NCBI GenBank assembly: GCA_965214435.1
Contig: OZ243960.1
Location: forward strand, 1,178,001-1,242,000
Length of the DNA stretch: 64,000 nucleotides
Direction: 5' to 3'
From: Rubrobacter_A sp965214435
Lineage (GTDB): Bacteria > Actinomycetota > Rubrobacteria > Rubrobacterales > Rubrobacteraceae
Below, in pieces: positions 26,053 to 34,575 of this stretch. The position numbers and the translations under genes are program-made. Position 1 is the first letter of the stretch. Every line of letters begins with the position of its first letter. The notes beneath the pieces are model-generated. The model searched no databases and was not told where the DNA came from. It was given only the letters and a program-made list of their open reading frames with translations.

Positions 26053-28080
26053 GTGAGTACAAAGGGGTACGAGAACCCAGGCACGGTCACCGCAGGCGAG
26101 TCTAAAGACAACTCCATACCGGAAGAAGTCGCCCCTCAAGCTACCATACGCGAGATGCTCGCCTTCGCCGCTCCGCACCGGGCGTCCATCGCTGCAGCGT
26201 TGGTGCTGGGTATCTTAGGATCTCTGGCGGCTCTGGCTCAACCGTTGGCGGTAGGTGGCATCCTCGAGGCGGTCCGCACGGAGGCATCGGTGGCGGGTCC
26301 CGCGACCTTGCTAATCGTTCTATTCGTTGTAGACGGGCTTCTCTCCGGCCTGCAAGCCTTTCTCATGGGTAGAACCGGCGAGGGCATTATCTTCGGCGTT
26401 CGTAGGACGCTGGTGGGTAAGCTTCTCCGGCTGACCGTCACCAACCACGACCGTCACCGGACCGGGGATCTGCTCTCCCGGGTAGGTACTGACACCACGT
26501 TGCTAAAGACGGCCCTCTCCGAGAGTCTGGCTAACGTGTTCGTCGGGGTCATCATCTTCGTCGGGGCTCTGGTGTTCATGGCGATCATAGACTGGCTCTT
26601 GCTCCTGGTTGCGGTCTCGTGCGTGGCGGTGGCAACAGCCATGATCCTGCTGGTTGCTACCGGAATCCGGCGGGCGACCGAGCAAGCACAACAAAGCCTG
26701 GGCTCGATGGCAGCCGCGCTGGAGCGCGCCCTGAGCGCCCTGCGTACAGTAAAGATAAGCCGGGCCGAGGAGCGAGAGGAGAAAAAAATCTCCGAGCGGG
26801 CGCGAGACGCCTACGATGCCGGGGTTCGTGTAGCAGGTTACGAAGCTATCATTTCGCCTGCTACCAACATAGCTTTGCAGGGTTCGTTCGTGATCGTTCT
26901 AGGTGTCGGCGGAGCGCGGCTGGCTTCCGGACAACTTGCCCTGGAAGAATTAGTGACTTTCCTGCTGTACTTACTCTATTTGACCACGCCCCTGGTACTG
27001 TTGTTCGTTTCTTTCACCAATGTGCAGCAAGGGCTTGCCGCCGTTGGTCGTGTCAAGGAAATCCTGGATGCGCCGGTCGAGGAGGAGATACAGAAATTGG
27101 GGACTCAGCCTCAGTCCGCGTCTAATGGACGTTCCCCACACCACGAAGGGGAGAGCAAAGAGCGAGGGCGGTCTGCGGTAGATCCGTTGGTGCGCTTTAA
27201 GGGGGTGAGCTTCGGCTACCATCCGGAGCGTGTCGTGCTGCAAAAAGCGTCGTTCGAGATTCCCGACCGTGCCCTAACGGCGTTGGTCGGGCCGTCAGGC
27301 GCCGGCAAGTCCACGGTCTTCGCTTTATTGGAACGCTTTTACTCGCCGGACTCCGGGACGATATATTTTGGAGGATGCGATCTGCGCCGGATCCCCCTGG
27401 GCAAGCTACGCGATGAGATAGGCTACGTTCAACAGGAGTCGCCGATCATGGCCGGCACCGTGCGGGAGAACATCCTCTACGCTCGGCCCGATGCGACCCC
27501 GGAAGAGCTGGATGAGGTGATCGAGCTAGCCAATCTGCGCCGAGTCGTAGAGCGACTGCCGGAAGGTCTCGACACGGAGGTTGGCGACGATGGCGTGCTT
27601 CTCAGTGGGGGAGAACGGCAGAGAGTGGCCGTCGCCCGGACATTGCTGACTCGGCCGCAGTTGTTGTTATTGGACGAGGTGACCTCTCAGCTAGATGCCG
27701 AGAGCGAGCGGACGCTGAGAGATACGATCTCCCGGGTTCGTGAGCAGTGCGCTGTAGTGGCGATCGCACATAGGCTATCGACCGTAAGGGAAGCTGACAA
27801 GATAATCGTTTTCGGCGAGGAAAAGATCGAGGACACCGGCACTCATCAAGAACTGATGGAAACGGATAGTACCTACCGCCGGTTCATACAAACGCAGATG
27901 ATCGACGCAAACGACGCAGCTGAGGAAAGTAACAGAAACAGTACTGGTTCAAGCGGGGACAAGGGTTACGGACCGGCTCCGAAGGCCGGATCAGCGTGCT
28001 CAAGTAGCGAGGCCACCTCGGAAGATGTCGCGAACACGGTGAAGAAGGATTCGAGCGGTGGGGCGGCTGGGGCATACTGA
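26053..28080 (+). CDS. ABC exporter, fused membrane and ATPase domains
   Basis: A 675-residue half-transporter. A six-helix ABC exporter domain covers about residues 35-330. A nucleotide-binding domain follows: Walker A GPSGAGKST near 412-420, Q-loop GYVQQES, signature LSGGERQR near 516-523 and Walker B LLLLDEV. The C-terminal 60 residues are Ser/Gly-rich and probably disordered. It would work as a dimer, pumping a lipophilic compound out of the cell. Placement directly after the MerR gene suggests ligand-induced drug or toxin efflux. Base composition is slightly less GC-biased than in the glycan cluster. Confidence 0.88.
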   Translation: MSTKGYENPGTVTAGESKDNSIPEEVAPQATIREMLAFAAPHRASIAAALVLGILGSLAALAQPLAVGGILEAVRTEASVAGPATLLIVLFVVDGLLSGLQAFLMGRTGEGIIFGVRRTLVGKLLRLTVTNHDRHRTGDLLSRVGTDTTLLKTALSESLANVFVGVIIFVGALVFMAIIDWLLLLVAVSCVAVATAMILLVATGIRRATEQAQQSLGSMAAALERALSALRTVKISRAEEREEKKISERARDAYDAGVRVAGYEAIISPATNIALQGSFVIVLGVGGARLASGQLALEELVTFLLYLLYLTTPLVLLFVSFTNVQQGLAAVGRVKEILDAPVEEEIQKLGTQPQSASNGRSPHHEGESKERGRSAVDPLVRFKGVSFGYHPERVVLQKASFEIPDRALTALVGPSGAGKSTVFALLERFYSPDSGTIYFGGCDLRRIPLGKLRDEIGYVQQESPIMAGTVRENILYARPDATPEELDEVIELANLRRVVERLPEGLDTEVGDDGVLLSGGERQRVAVARTLLTRPQLLLLDEVTSQLDAESERTLRDTISRVREQCAVVAIAHRLSTVREADKIIVFGEEKIEDTGTHQELMETDSTYRRFIQTQMIDANDAAEESNRNSTGSSGDKGYGPAPKAGSACSSSEATSEDVANTVKKDSSGGAAGAY

Positions 28081-28440
28081 CAGCGGGTTACGGAAGTATC
28101 GACCCTCCGCGCTTTCAGGAGGCTTGTTCTTGCTGAACTACTGGCAAGCTGAAGTGCTGACGGCTCGTCGGGCGTAAGGCTCAAGCCTTTTGCCCGGCGC
28201 TGTGAGTGATAACTTTAGAACCACTACACATTCTCTGGCAAAATTCTGGATGACCAGGCCAGGCCAGCACGGTCGAACACGTGACCGTCGCTAGCGCTCA
28301 CCTCACTACTTCCGCACCAGAAACTAAATAGAGACTCCGGCCCTGGTAATCCGACCGCCGATAAGCGTTAAACTGTGCGGGTTGTCCAGGGGTAGCGTCT
28401 AACCTTACGGAGCGCGAGGAGTCTCGCGGAAGGACGGGGT
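28081..28440 (+). other. 360-base intergenic region between ABC exporter and second TerC gene
   Basis: It contains the dispersed hairpin repeat copy A, described separately. A 17-codon frame starts at TTG 28128 behind AGGAGG. Just before TerC there is a short structured leader in which CGCGAG pairs with CTCGCG (about 28411-28426) and is flanked by complementary GTCC and GGAC. The leader could be regulatory for a metal exporter, but I cannot match it to a known riboswitch. Confidence 0.4.
28148..28196 (+). repeat. Dispersed hairpin repeat, copy A
   Basis: The 20-base core at 28148-28167 is identical to the reverse complement of 35155-35174. An 11-base block (28177-28187) is also shared. The part after the core folds as CGGGC/GCCCG enclosing AAGGC-tcaa-GCCTT. 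It may be a REP-like element. Confidence 0.7.
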
Positions 28441-29136
28441 TTGTTCGACTTTTTTAGCGGCGAGTTACTCACCAGGTTTCTCGGGGTGCTCGCCATCGAC
28501 CTCATACTCTCCGGCGACAACGCGGTCGTCATAGCCCTGGCCGTCCGCGGGCTAAAAGGCGCGACCCGCCGGCGGGCCATCTTCTGGGGCGCGACTGGGG
28601 CGGTGGCTATGAGGCTCGTTTTTGCGGCCGTCGTTACCTACCTGCTCCTGGTGCCGCTCCTCCAGGCCGCGGCCGCCCTGCTACTCGTCTGGATCTCCTG
28701 GAAACTACTCAACGACTCTCCGGGGGATGAGTCCGAGAGCAATGTAAAGGCCGGCGGCAACGTCTGGGAGGCGATCCGGATAATTATCATAGCCGACCTC
28801 GTAATGTCCCTCGACAACGTGGTCGCCCTCGTAGGCGTCTCCGGCGGCAACCTCTGGCTGCTGGTCTTTGGCCTCGCCCTGACCATCCCGCTTATAGTTT
28901 GGGGCAGTACCCTCCTCAGCCGCCTCCTGGACCGCTTTAAGTGGCTGGTCTACGCTGGCTCCGGAATACTCTTCTACGTCGCCGTCGAGATGTTCCTTGA
29001 AGACGACATAATCCACAACCTCCTCGGCGACGCCCTCCAAGGCGTAGAGCGCCCGGTCGGCCTCACCGCTACCGCCGTGTTTATAGCCTTTGCCGTGTGG
29101 TGGACCCGCCGCTCCCGGCGGCGCACCGTAAAGTAG
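28441..29136 (+). CDS. TerC family protein, short form (YjbE-like)
   Basis: A 231-residue integral membrane protein with about seven helices. Acidic motifs of the TerC family are repeated in each half: IDLILSGDNAVVIAL near residues 20-34 and ADLVMSLDNVVALVG near 118-132. Short members of this family are linked to metal (manganese) export. It begins at TTG 28441. It differs from the larger TerC protein at 24 kb and is a paralogue rather than a recent duplicate. A structured leader lies immediately upstream. Confidence 0.86.
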   Translation: MFDFFSGELLTRFLGVLAIDLILSGDNAVVIALAVRGLKGATRRRAIFWGATGAVAMRLVFAAVVTYLLLVPLLQAAAALLLVWISWKLLNDSPGDESESNVKAGGNVWEAIRIIIIADLVMSLDNVVALVGVSGGNLWLLVFGLALTIPLIVWGSTLLSRLLDRFKWLVYAGSGILFYVAVEMFLEDDIIHNLLGDALQGVERPVGLTATAVFIAFAVWWTRRSRRRTVK

Positions 29137-29155
29137 CCGGAGCCCGCGGAGGTGT

Positions 29156-29392
29156 CTAGTCTCCCACGCGACCCGCGCCGGGAGAAAGCTCGAAGTCGTG
29201 ACCGGCTTCCCGGACCGCGCGACCGATGCTTTCTAGCTCGGCGTCACCGCCGTCGTAGGAGACTGCCACGAGACCTTTTTCGGAGTCCACGTTTACCAGG
29301 TTCACGGGCTCCAGGCGTCCTAGCGCCCGCTCCAGCCGTTCGGCGTCTTCCGGGCTGTTCAGGTCTTTTACTATCAGCGACACGTCGGGCAT
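29156..29392 (-). CDS. Heavy-metal-associated-fold protein lacking the CxxC motif
   Basis: A 78-residue protein whose pattern (VSLIVKDLNSPEDAERLERAL, split around residue 20, then LVAVSYDGGDAELESIGRAVREAG) fits the ferredoxin-like HMA fold. The metal-binding M-x-C-x-x-C loop is absent and no Cys is present. It is therefore not a copper chaperone in the usual sense and may be a structural or regulatory relative. It lies just downstream of the HtrA-type protease gene on the same strand and is probably co-transcribed. Confidence 0.6.
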   Translation of the reverse strand: MPDVSLIVKDLNSPEDAERLERALGRLEPVNLVNVDSEKGLVAVSYDGGDAELESIGRAVREAGHDFELSPGAGRVGD

Positions 29393-29404
29393 CTGTACTC
29401 CGTT

Positions 29405-30391
29405 CTACTGCTCGGGCTGTTCTTGCGGGCGTACCTGGAGCGTAAGTTCCCGGCGGCTGCGCAGGACCCGCAGCGGGGCGTCGTTCCCGATAGCCGGGGC
29501 ATCCAGGAGGCTCAGGAGCTCGTCGGTCGAGTTTACGGGCTCGTCCCGGAAACCGACGATCACGTCTCCCCGCCGGACGCCGGCCCTCTCCGCCGGGCTG
29601 TTCGGCGTAACGCTTTCCACGCCCGCCCCGCCTCCGGGGGTCTGGCTACCGCCGTCGCTCGCAGTGGCGCGGGCCGGCCGGCTCTGGGCCATGACGCCGA
29701 GGTAGGCCCGGCGCACCCGGCCTTCGGTCACGAGGGTGAATACTACCCGCCGGAACGTGGCCGAGACCGGGACGGCGAACCCTATACCCTGGGCCCCGCC
29801 GATAATGGCCGTGTTGATCCCGATGACCCTGCCGGCGGAATCGGCTAGCGGCCCCCCGGAGTTGCCCGGGTTGATCGCGGCGTCCGTCTGGACCACGTTC
29901 TCGATCAACCGCCCCCCCTGGCCCCGCAAGGACCGCCCGAGCGCGCTCACCACCCCGGCCGTCGTACTCCGCTGAAAGCCCAGCGGGTTCCCGATAGCCA
30001 CGACGAGTTGTCCAACGACCAGGTTCCCAGCCTCCCCGAGCGTGGCTACGGGCGTCTCTTCCCCGGCGTCAAAGCGCACCACCGCGAGGTCGCTCGGCGG
30101 GTCGTCGCCCAGGACCTCGGCCGCGACCGGCTCCCCGCCCGAGACCGTGACCCGGATGCCGCTATCCTGCTGCTGGAGGCCGCGCACGACGTGGCTGTTC
30201 GTAACGGCGGTCGCCGAGGAGCCTTCGGTCCCGACCACGACCCCGCTGCCGCCGCCCTGCCCGCCCGAAGACCCCACGGAGAGCACGGCGGGCTCCAGGC
30301 TCTCGGTCACGTCCCTTATTACCCGGGAGTAGTCGTCGAGCGCTCCCCGCTCGACCCGGGAGCTTGCCGAAAGGTTCTCGAATACGTCCAT
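29405..30391 (-). CDS. HtrA/DegP-type serine protease with PDZ domain
   Basis: About 328 residues. The S1C trypsin-like fold has its triad in NSHVV (His), SDLAVV (Asp) and NPGNSGGPL (Ser). A PDZ domain (residues about 225-325; AYLGVMAQSR, then NSPAERAGVRRGDVIVG) follows. No signal peptide or membrane helix is visible, so it is probably cytoplasmic. Its role would be protein quality control. I prefer ATG 30391: a -10-like TACAAA lies six bases upstream (30398-30403) and no ribosome site is present, suggesting a leaderless message. TTG 30433 would add 14 residues. Confidence 0.86.
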   Translation of the reverse strand: MDVFENLSASSRVERGALDDYSRVIRDVTESLEPAVLSVGSSGGQGGGSGVVVGTEGSSATAVTNSHVVRGLQQQDSGIRVTVSGGEPVAAEVLGDDPPSDLAVVRFDAGEETPVATLGEAGNLVVGQLVVAIGNPLGFQRSTTAGVVSALGRSLRGQGGRLIENVVQTDAAINPGNSGGPLADSAGRVIGINTAIIGGAQGIGFAVPVSATFRRVVFTLVTEGRVRRAYLGVMAQSRPARATASDGGSQTPGGGAGVESVTPNSPAERAGVRRGDVIVGFRDEPVNSTDELLSLLDAPAIGNDAPLRVLRSRRELTLQVRPQEQPEQ

Positions 30392-30397
30392 CCGGTA

Positions 30398-30403
30398 TTT
30401 GTA
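30398..30403 (-). promoter_or_regulatory. Candidate -10 element of leaderless HtrA promoter
   Basis: On the minus strand TACAAA is followed by six bases and then ATG 30391. No Shine-Dalgarno sequence is visible and no clear -35 at 17 bases. Confidence 0.4.
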
Positions 30404-30475
30404 CCGCAGTTTTGTAGAGGAAACATCCGTCAAACGGTTAGGTTATCCGCGTCCGATTACGCCCGCAGCGCAACC

Positions 30476-31645
30476 CTACAGCGGGACCCGGATCAGAACT
30501 CCCCCGGAATCCTCCGGACCGGATGCCGTGAACCACACTGCCCCGCCCCCAACCTCCAGACCGTACGGTGAGTATCCCTCGACTTCCACCGACCCGGTTA
30601 CCTCATTGGTCTCGGGCTTGATCCTTACAAGCCGGGTGGTGTCGAGAGAGCCTTCGCTGGTAGTGCACGCCGCCCAAACGGCCCCCGGGGAGGTAGCTAT
30701 GTCAGAGCACCCTTCCAGGTCCAGCCGGGCCGCGACCGCACCGGTCTCGGGGTCCACCCTCAGTACCTCATCGTCCGTGTTCGTAACCCACACCGCCCCC
30801 TCGCCGGCCGCCACGCCGCTCGCGCCGCCCAGCTCGCCGACGTTCCCTACCGGAGTCCTTGCCGTCACCTCACCGGTCTCGCGATCCAGGCGTACAAGTT
30901 CGTTACCCGAAGAGTTTGTCTTCTCTCCCGGCCCGGGGTTCTCGCTCGCTACCCACACAGCCCCCGCGCCTACCGCCAGGTCCCGGATGTACCCATCGCT
31001 CACCCGGGTCTCGCCAACGGCCGCGTTAGTCTCCGGACCTATGCGGTAGACGGTGCCGTAGTCCCCCGCGACCCAGACCGTACCCTGACCGAAGGCTACG
31101 CTAAGCGGCGACTCCACGGGGAACTCCCGGGTTATCTCGCTCGTATCCGGGTCGAGACGCAGCACGGCATCCTCACCGGACTCGCCGCCAAACCGGGGTA
31201 TCCAGACCGACCCCGCGCCGAACGCCGCCCGGCCGTAGACGTCCTCCGGCAGTACCCGTGGCCCCACCTCCAGGGTCTCCGGGTCCAACCTCCTCAAAAT
31301 CTCCCTCCTCGGTGCCGCGCAGGCTACAGATTCCACGGGCACTCCGTCTACACTGCCGAACCGTCTGATGCCCGTGTCATTGCACTCGAAGTTTTCCACG
31401 GGCAGCAACTCCGTCGCCCAAAGAGACCCTTCGCCGAAGCTCACGGACGAGAAGGGGTTATCGAACCGGAAAGCCTGCGGAGCCGGTATGGAGCCACGGG
31501 CGATGACCCTCGCGCTTTCCCGCTCGGGTGTCTCACCCGAAGTCATGGGCGGGCCGAAATCTACGGAATTGTCTACAGTGTCGTTGCCGCAGCCGGCGAA
31601 CAGCAGGACTAAGACCACCAGCCACAGGGTCTCGCGGACGCGCAT
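30476..31645 (-). CDS. Lipoprotein with beta-propeller repeats (YncE/Vgb-like)
   Basis: About 389 residues. A lipoprotein signal peptide ends in the lipobox LFAGC (Cys19), so the mature protein is anchored to the outer face of the membrane. The rest is built of about seven repeats of the form GxGxVWVxxxxxxxVxRxDPETxEV, typical of YncE/virginiamycin-lyase-like seven-bladed propellers. ATG 31645 is preceded by GGGAG; the earlier GTG 31663 is less likely. Function unknown; such proteins often bind small molecules or other surface proteins. It is the next gene upstream of htrA on the same strand, with an 84-base gap. Confidence 0.78.
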   Translation of the reverse strand: MRVRETLWLVVLVLLFAGCGNDTVDNSVDFGPPMTSGETPERESARVIARGSIPAPQAFRFDNPFSSVSFGEGSLWATELLPVENFECNDTGIRRFGSVDGVPVESVACAAPRREILRRLDPETLEVGPRVLPEDVYGRAAFGAGSVWIPRFGGESGEDAVLRLDPDTSEITREFPVESPLSVAFGQGTVWVAGDYGTVYRIGPETNAAVGETRVSDGYIRDLAVGAGAVWVASENPGPGEKTNSSGNELVRLDRETGEVTARTPVGNVGELGGASGVAAGEGAVWVTNTDDEVLRVDPETGAVAARLDLEGCSDIATSPGAVWAACTTSEGSLDTTRLVRIKPETNEVTGSVEVEGYSPYGLEVGGGAVWFTASGPEDSGGVLIRVPL

Positions 31646-31702
31646 CACCGCTCCCAAACGCACAGTTTAAATAACGGAGATAACTATATACCAGGACAGT
31701 CT

Positions 31703-33142
31703 CTAGTGCAGCACCCGGTCTCGCGGCTCACCGGTTGGGCGAGGCACATCTCCGGGACTTTCGGAACCGCGGTAGCTGATGAGCGTCCGGCGGAGCGCCG
31801 GGAGGAGGATGCCGGGGCGCAGCAGCGACCGGGGCGGTCTTAGCAAGTTCTTTACTTCCAGTAGGGTCCGGGTAACCTCCGGGTCCTCGACCGCCAACCG
31901 GAAGACTTCTGTGGAGACGCGGTGCAGGAGCTTCCCTAACGGTCCCAGGTCCTCCAGGCTCTCGGCGGACCACTGGGCGTCGCTGCTCGTCGTCGTGGTC
32001 CAGCTCGGGGCTACGGCCTTTGTCTGCCGCCGGTGGAACTCCCTGCCGAGCCCGGTCAGGTCGCGCCGGCTTCCACGGAGGCTCTTTCCGAGGGCCTTCG
32101 CGGAGAGTGCGGCGAGGGTCATGCCCTGTCCGTAGGATGGGTTCATCACGCAGGCGGCGTCGCCGGTAATTAGCAGGTTCTCCGGCAGCGCGTTTAGTTT
32201 TTCATAGTGGCGGCGGCGGTTGGCGGTGCGGCGGTAGCCGTAGACCCGGGAGATCGGCGCGGCTTTTTCGAGGGCGTCGGCTAGGATGGGGCTCGGGAGG
32301 CTCTGCGCGAAGTCCAGGAACGAGTCGGGGTCCGTCGGCGGCTGGTTACGCGCCCCGATCCCGACCAGAACCGCCGTCCACCGGTTTCCCTCTACCCTCC
32401 TCAGAGACCCGCCGCGCGGTGCTTCGGGCCATTTCGGAAGTACCGCCAGGCTTTTCCAATCCCCGTCGAAGTCCTCCGGCACCTTGTACCACCGCGTGGC
32501 GTACCCGAGACCGGCATCCACTACCGTCTCGCGCGGGACCTCCAGGCCAAGCTCCGCTAGCCACCGGGGCGTCCGGGATGCCTGCCCGGAGGCGTCCACG
32601 ACGAGGTCCGCCGCGAAATCCTCCTGCCCGTCACCGCCCCGCTCGCGCGTCGAGACCCCCGTGACCCTCCCTACAAACTTGTCGTAGAGGAGACCGGTCG
32701 CCTCGCGGTTCGGGACGAACTTTATCCTCGGGTCTCCGGAGAGGCGCCGCCGGACCCGCCACTCCAGAAGGTCCCGGCTTGCAGCCCGCATCACCACGCC
32801 GGACCGGAACCTCGGGAGCCGCCCGGAGGGTACGTCGGTTATGGTGTCGCTGGCCTGGTCCACGGCGGGGCACCCGTTGGCGGCCAGCTCTCCATCTAGC
32901 CCCGGGAAGAAGTCTTCCAGAAGCTCCGAGCCGCGCACCGCCAGGCTGTGCAGGTGGCGGTCCTGTGGCACGCCCTTGCGGGGAGCGGGAGCTTCGGGCA
33001 GCCGGTCGCGGTCCAGGACCGTTACCCTCTCGAAGTGCTCCGCGAGAACCCGCGCCGAAAGCAACCCGGACATGCCCGCTCCGACGACCAGCGCGCGCCC
33101 TCCGAGCTTTTTCGGCCTATTCTTCTTTCGTCCGTCCAGCAT
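31703..33142 (-). CDS. FAD-dependent monooxygenase-like oxidoreductase
   Basis: A 479-residue flavoprotein. The N-terminal Rossmann motif VVGAGMSGLLSA and acidic end of strand 2 (VLDRDRLP) bind the ADP part of FAD. The second FAD motif GDAACVMNPSYGQGMTLA is in the C-terminal half. This is the layout of group A flavin monooxygenases and squalene-epoxidase-like enzymes. The substrate is unknown; a lipid or terpenoid is plausible. The promoter CTGACC-17-TACAAT lies immediately upstream with only seven bases before ATG, so the message appears leaderless. Confidence 0.82.
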   Translation of the reverse strand: MLDGRKKNRPKKLGGRALVVGAGMSGLLSARVLAEHFERVTVLDRDRLPEAPAPRKGVPQDRHLHSLAVRGSELLEDFFPGLDGELAANGCPAVDQASDTITDVPSGRLPRFRSGVVMRAASRDLLEWRVRRRLSGDPRIKFVPNREATGLLYDKFVGRVTGVSTRERGGDGQEDFAADLVVDASGQASRTPRWLAELGLEVPRETVVDAGLGYATRWYKVPEDFDGDWKSLAVLPKWPEAPRGGSLRRVEGNRWTAVLVGIGARNQPPTDPDSFLDFAQSLPSPILADALEKAAPISRVYGYRRTANRRRHYEKLNALPENLLITGDAACVMNPSYGQGMTLAALSAKALGKSLRGSRRDLTGLGREFHRRQTKAVAPSWTTTTSSDAQWSAESLEDLGPLGKLLHRVSTEVFRLAVEDPEVTRTLLEVKNLLRPPRSLLRPGILLPALRRTLISYRGSESPGDVPRPTGEPRDRVLH

Positions 33143-33149
33143 GGAAAGA

Positions 33150-33178
33150 ATTGTAGGTGCGGAGCCGCCGGGGGTCAG
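33150..33178 (-). promoter_or_regulatory. Promoter of the flavin monooxygenase gene (leaderless)
   Basis: On the minus strand -35 CTGACC (33178-33173), 17-base spacer and -10 TACAAT (33155-33150) are followed by seven bases and ATG 33142. Both hexamers and the spacing fit a vegetative sigma factor. The predicted start of transcription coincides with the start codon. Confidence 0.65.
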
Positions 33179-33257
33179 CGAAAGGTTACACGGGCGTTAC
33201 CGGGATACTGGTTGTGCGAGCTTGATACGGGTTTCGCCGCCGGTTAGAGTTACCTGA

Positions 33258-33292
33258 AGACCGCTTCCGGGTTTTTGGTGCGGTCTGATAAT
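33258..33292 (+). promoter_or_regulatory. Palindrome-containing promoter of the phospholipid operon
   Basis: AGACCGC (33258-33264) and GCGGTCT (33280-33286) form a 7-bp inverted repeat. It encloses TTCCGG (-35, 33265-33270) and abuts GATAAT (-10, 33287-33292), with a 16-base spacer. A repressor on this dyad would block the promoter. Confidence 0.5.
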
Positions 33293-33309
33293 TCTGTGAG
33301 GGGGAAACC

Positions 33310-33915
33310 TTGCCAAATATTAGAAAGAGCGGGTTGAGAGAAGACCTGACCCGCCGGATATTGTTCGTACGTTCGATGCTGGCCCAGCCGCGGCAGGTCG
33401 GGGCCGTCTGGCCGACTTCGCGGCGGGCGGTGCGGGACCTCCTGGATCTTGGAGACCTGCCGGCGGCCCGCGTCGTGGTCGAGTTCGGCGTCGGGACGGG
33501 TGTCTACACGCAGGAGATCCTCGCCCGGCTCGGGCCGGACGCGACCTTTCTAGCCTTCGAGATAGACTCGAAGCTGGCCTCGGCGGTCTCGCGGCGGCTC
33601 CAAGACCCGCGTCTGCGGGTAATAAGTGACTCGGCGGAGAACGTCGGGGCGTATCTGGAAGGTGAGACGGCCGATGTGCTCGTCTCCAGCCTGCCCTTTA
33701 CCACCTTCCCGGCCCCGCTCCGGGAGCGACTACTGGATATCTCGCATCAGAACCTCTCACCCGGCGGCGTGATGCTGGTCCTCCAGTACTCGCCCAGGGT
33801 CCTGCCGTACCTGCGCCGCCGATTCTCCAGGATACGGCGGCGCATCTCGCCGCTCAACGTGCCGCCCGCTTTTCTCTACGCCTGCGAAGACCCCGGCGAA
33901 AGGGAGAAGGCATGA
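33310..33915 (+). CDS. SAM-dependent methyltransferase, phospholipid N-methyltransferase-like
   Basis: A 201-residue class I methyltransferase. The N-terminal GAVWPTSRRAVRDLLDL is typical of PmtA/rRNA-dimethylase-like enzymes that act on membrane lipids. The SAM loop VVEFGVGTGVYTQEI is near residues 56-70. The next two genes encode phosphatidylserine decarboxylase and phosphatidylserine synthase. That context suggests N-methylation of phosphatidylethanolamine toward mono-, di- or trimethyl forms. TTG 33310 follows GAGGGGGAA; the 3' end overlaps the next gene by four bases. Confidence 0.75.
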   Translation: MPNIRKSGLREDLTRRILFVRSMLAQPRQVGAVWPTSRRAVRDLLDLGDLPAARVVVEFGVGTGVYTQEILARLGPDATFLAFEIDSKLASAVSRRLQDPRLRVISDSAENVGAYLEGETADVLVSSLPFTTFPAPLRERLLDISHQNLSPGGVMLVLQYSPRVLPYLRRRFSRIRRRISPLNVPPAFLYACEDPGEREKA

Positions 33916-34574
33916 CCCGCCGGAGCTGGGAAGTAGCCCGGAGGTACGTGACGTGGCCCCTGCTCCTGGGGACTTTAGCGTTGCTCGCCGGTCTGATTAC
34001 CAGACGTCCCGGACTGCAGCGGGCCGGGTGGTGCCTTCTCGGCTCCGCGGGCCTCGGGTTGCTGTTTTTCCGGGACCCGGACCGGCCATTAAAACCGGAA
34101 CCAGGCATAGCTTACGCTGCCGCTGATGGGTTGGTGACGGCGGTCGACGAGGTGGATGAGCCCTGGATGTCCGGTGGACGGGCCGGACGTGTGAGCGTCT
34201 TTTTAAACTTGCACAACGTCCACGTCAACCGGAGCCCGTTCGCGGGTCGGGTAGAGAAGATGGAGCGGAGTAAAGGCGGGTTCGCGCCGGCGCTATTTAG
34301 CGGGGTGGAGGATAACTACAGCAACCGCACTTTGTTCAGGGGGGAGAGGGGAGTGCTGGTCGTCGTGCAGCGGGCGGGTATGATCGCCCGCCGCATCACA
34401 CCCTGGGTCGAGGAAGGAGATAGCGTCGGCGCCGGAGCCCGGATCGGCCTGATCCACTTCGGCTCCCGCACGGACGTCCTGTTCCCTCCGGGCGCGGTAA
34501 AGTTCCTCGTGACCCCCGGCGACCGCCTCCGGGCCGGCCTCACACCCATCGCCCGCTACTACGATACCCGCTGA
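33912..34574 (+). CDS. psd: Phosphatidylserine decarboxylase
   Basis: A 220-residue pyruvoyl enzyme of the short (archaeal/PSD-B-like) class. The motifs LNLHNVHVNRSPFAGRV (about residues 99-115) and FGSRTDVLFPPG near the C terminus are visible. In the latter the Gly-Ser bond is the site of self-cleavage that makes the pyruvoyl group. It decarboxylates phosphatidylserine to phosphatidylethanolamine at the membrane; one or two N-terminal hydrophobic helices are present. It lies between the methyltransferase and PS synthase genes in a tight operon. Confidence 0.88.
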   Translation: MTRRSWEVARRYVTWPLLLGTLALLAGLITRRPGLQRAGWCLLGSAGLGLLFFRDPDRPLKPEPGIAYAAADGLVTAVDEVDEPWMSGGRAGRVSVFLNLHNVHVNRSPFAGRVEKMERSKGGFAPALFSGVEDNYSNRTLFRGERGVLVVVQRAGMIARRITPWVEEGDSVGAGARIGLIHFGSRTDVLFPPGAVKFLVTPGDRLRAGLTPIARYYDTR

Positions 34575-34575
34575 C

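Noticed and set aside
28128..28181. A 17-codon frame behind AGGAGG
   Set aside because: It is too short, runs into the repeat element, and is not conserved in copy B; kept only as a note on the intergenic region.
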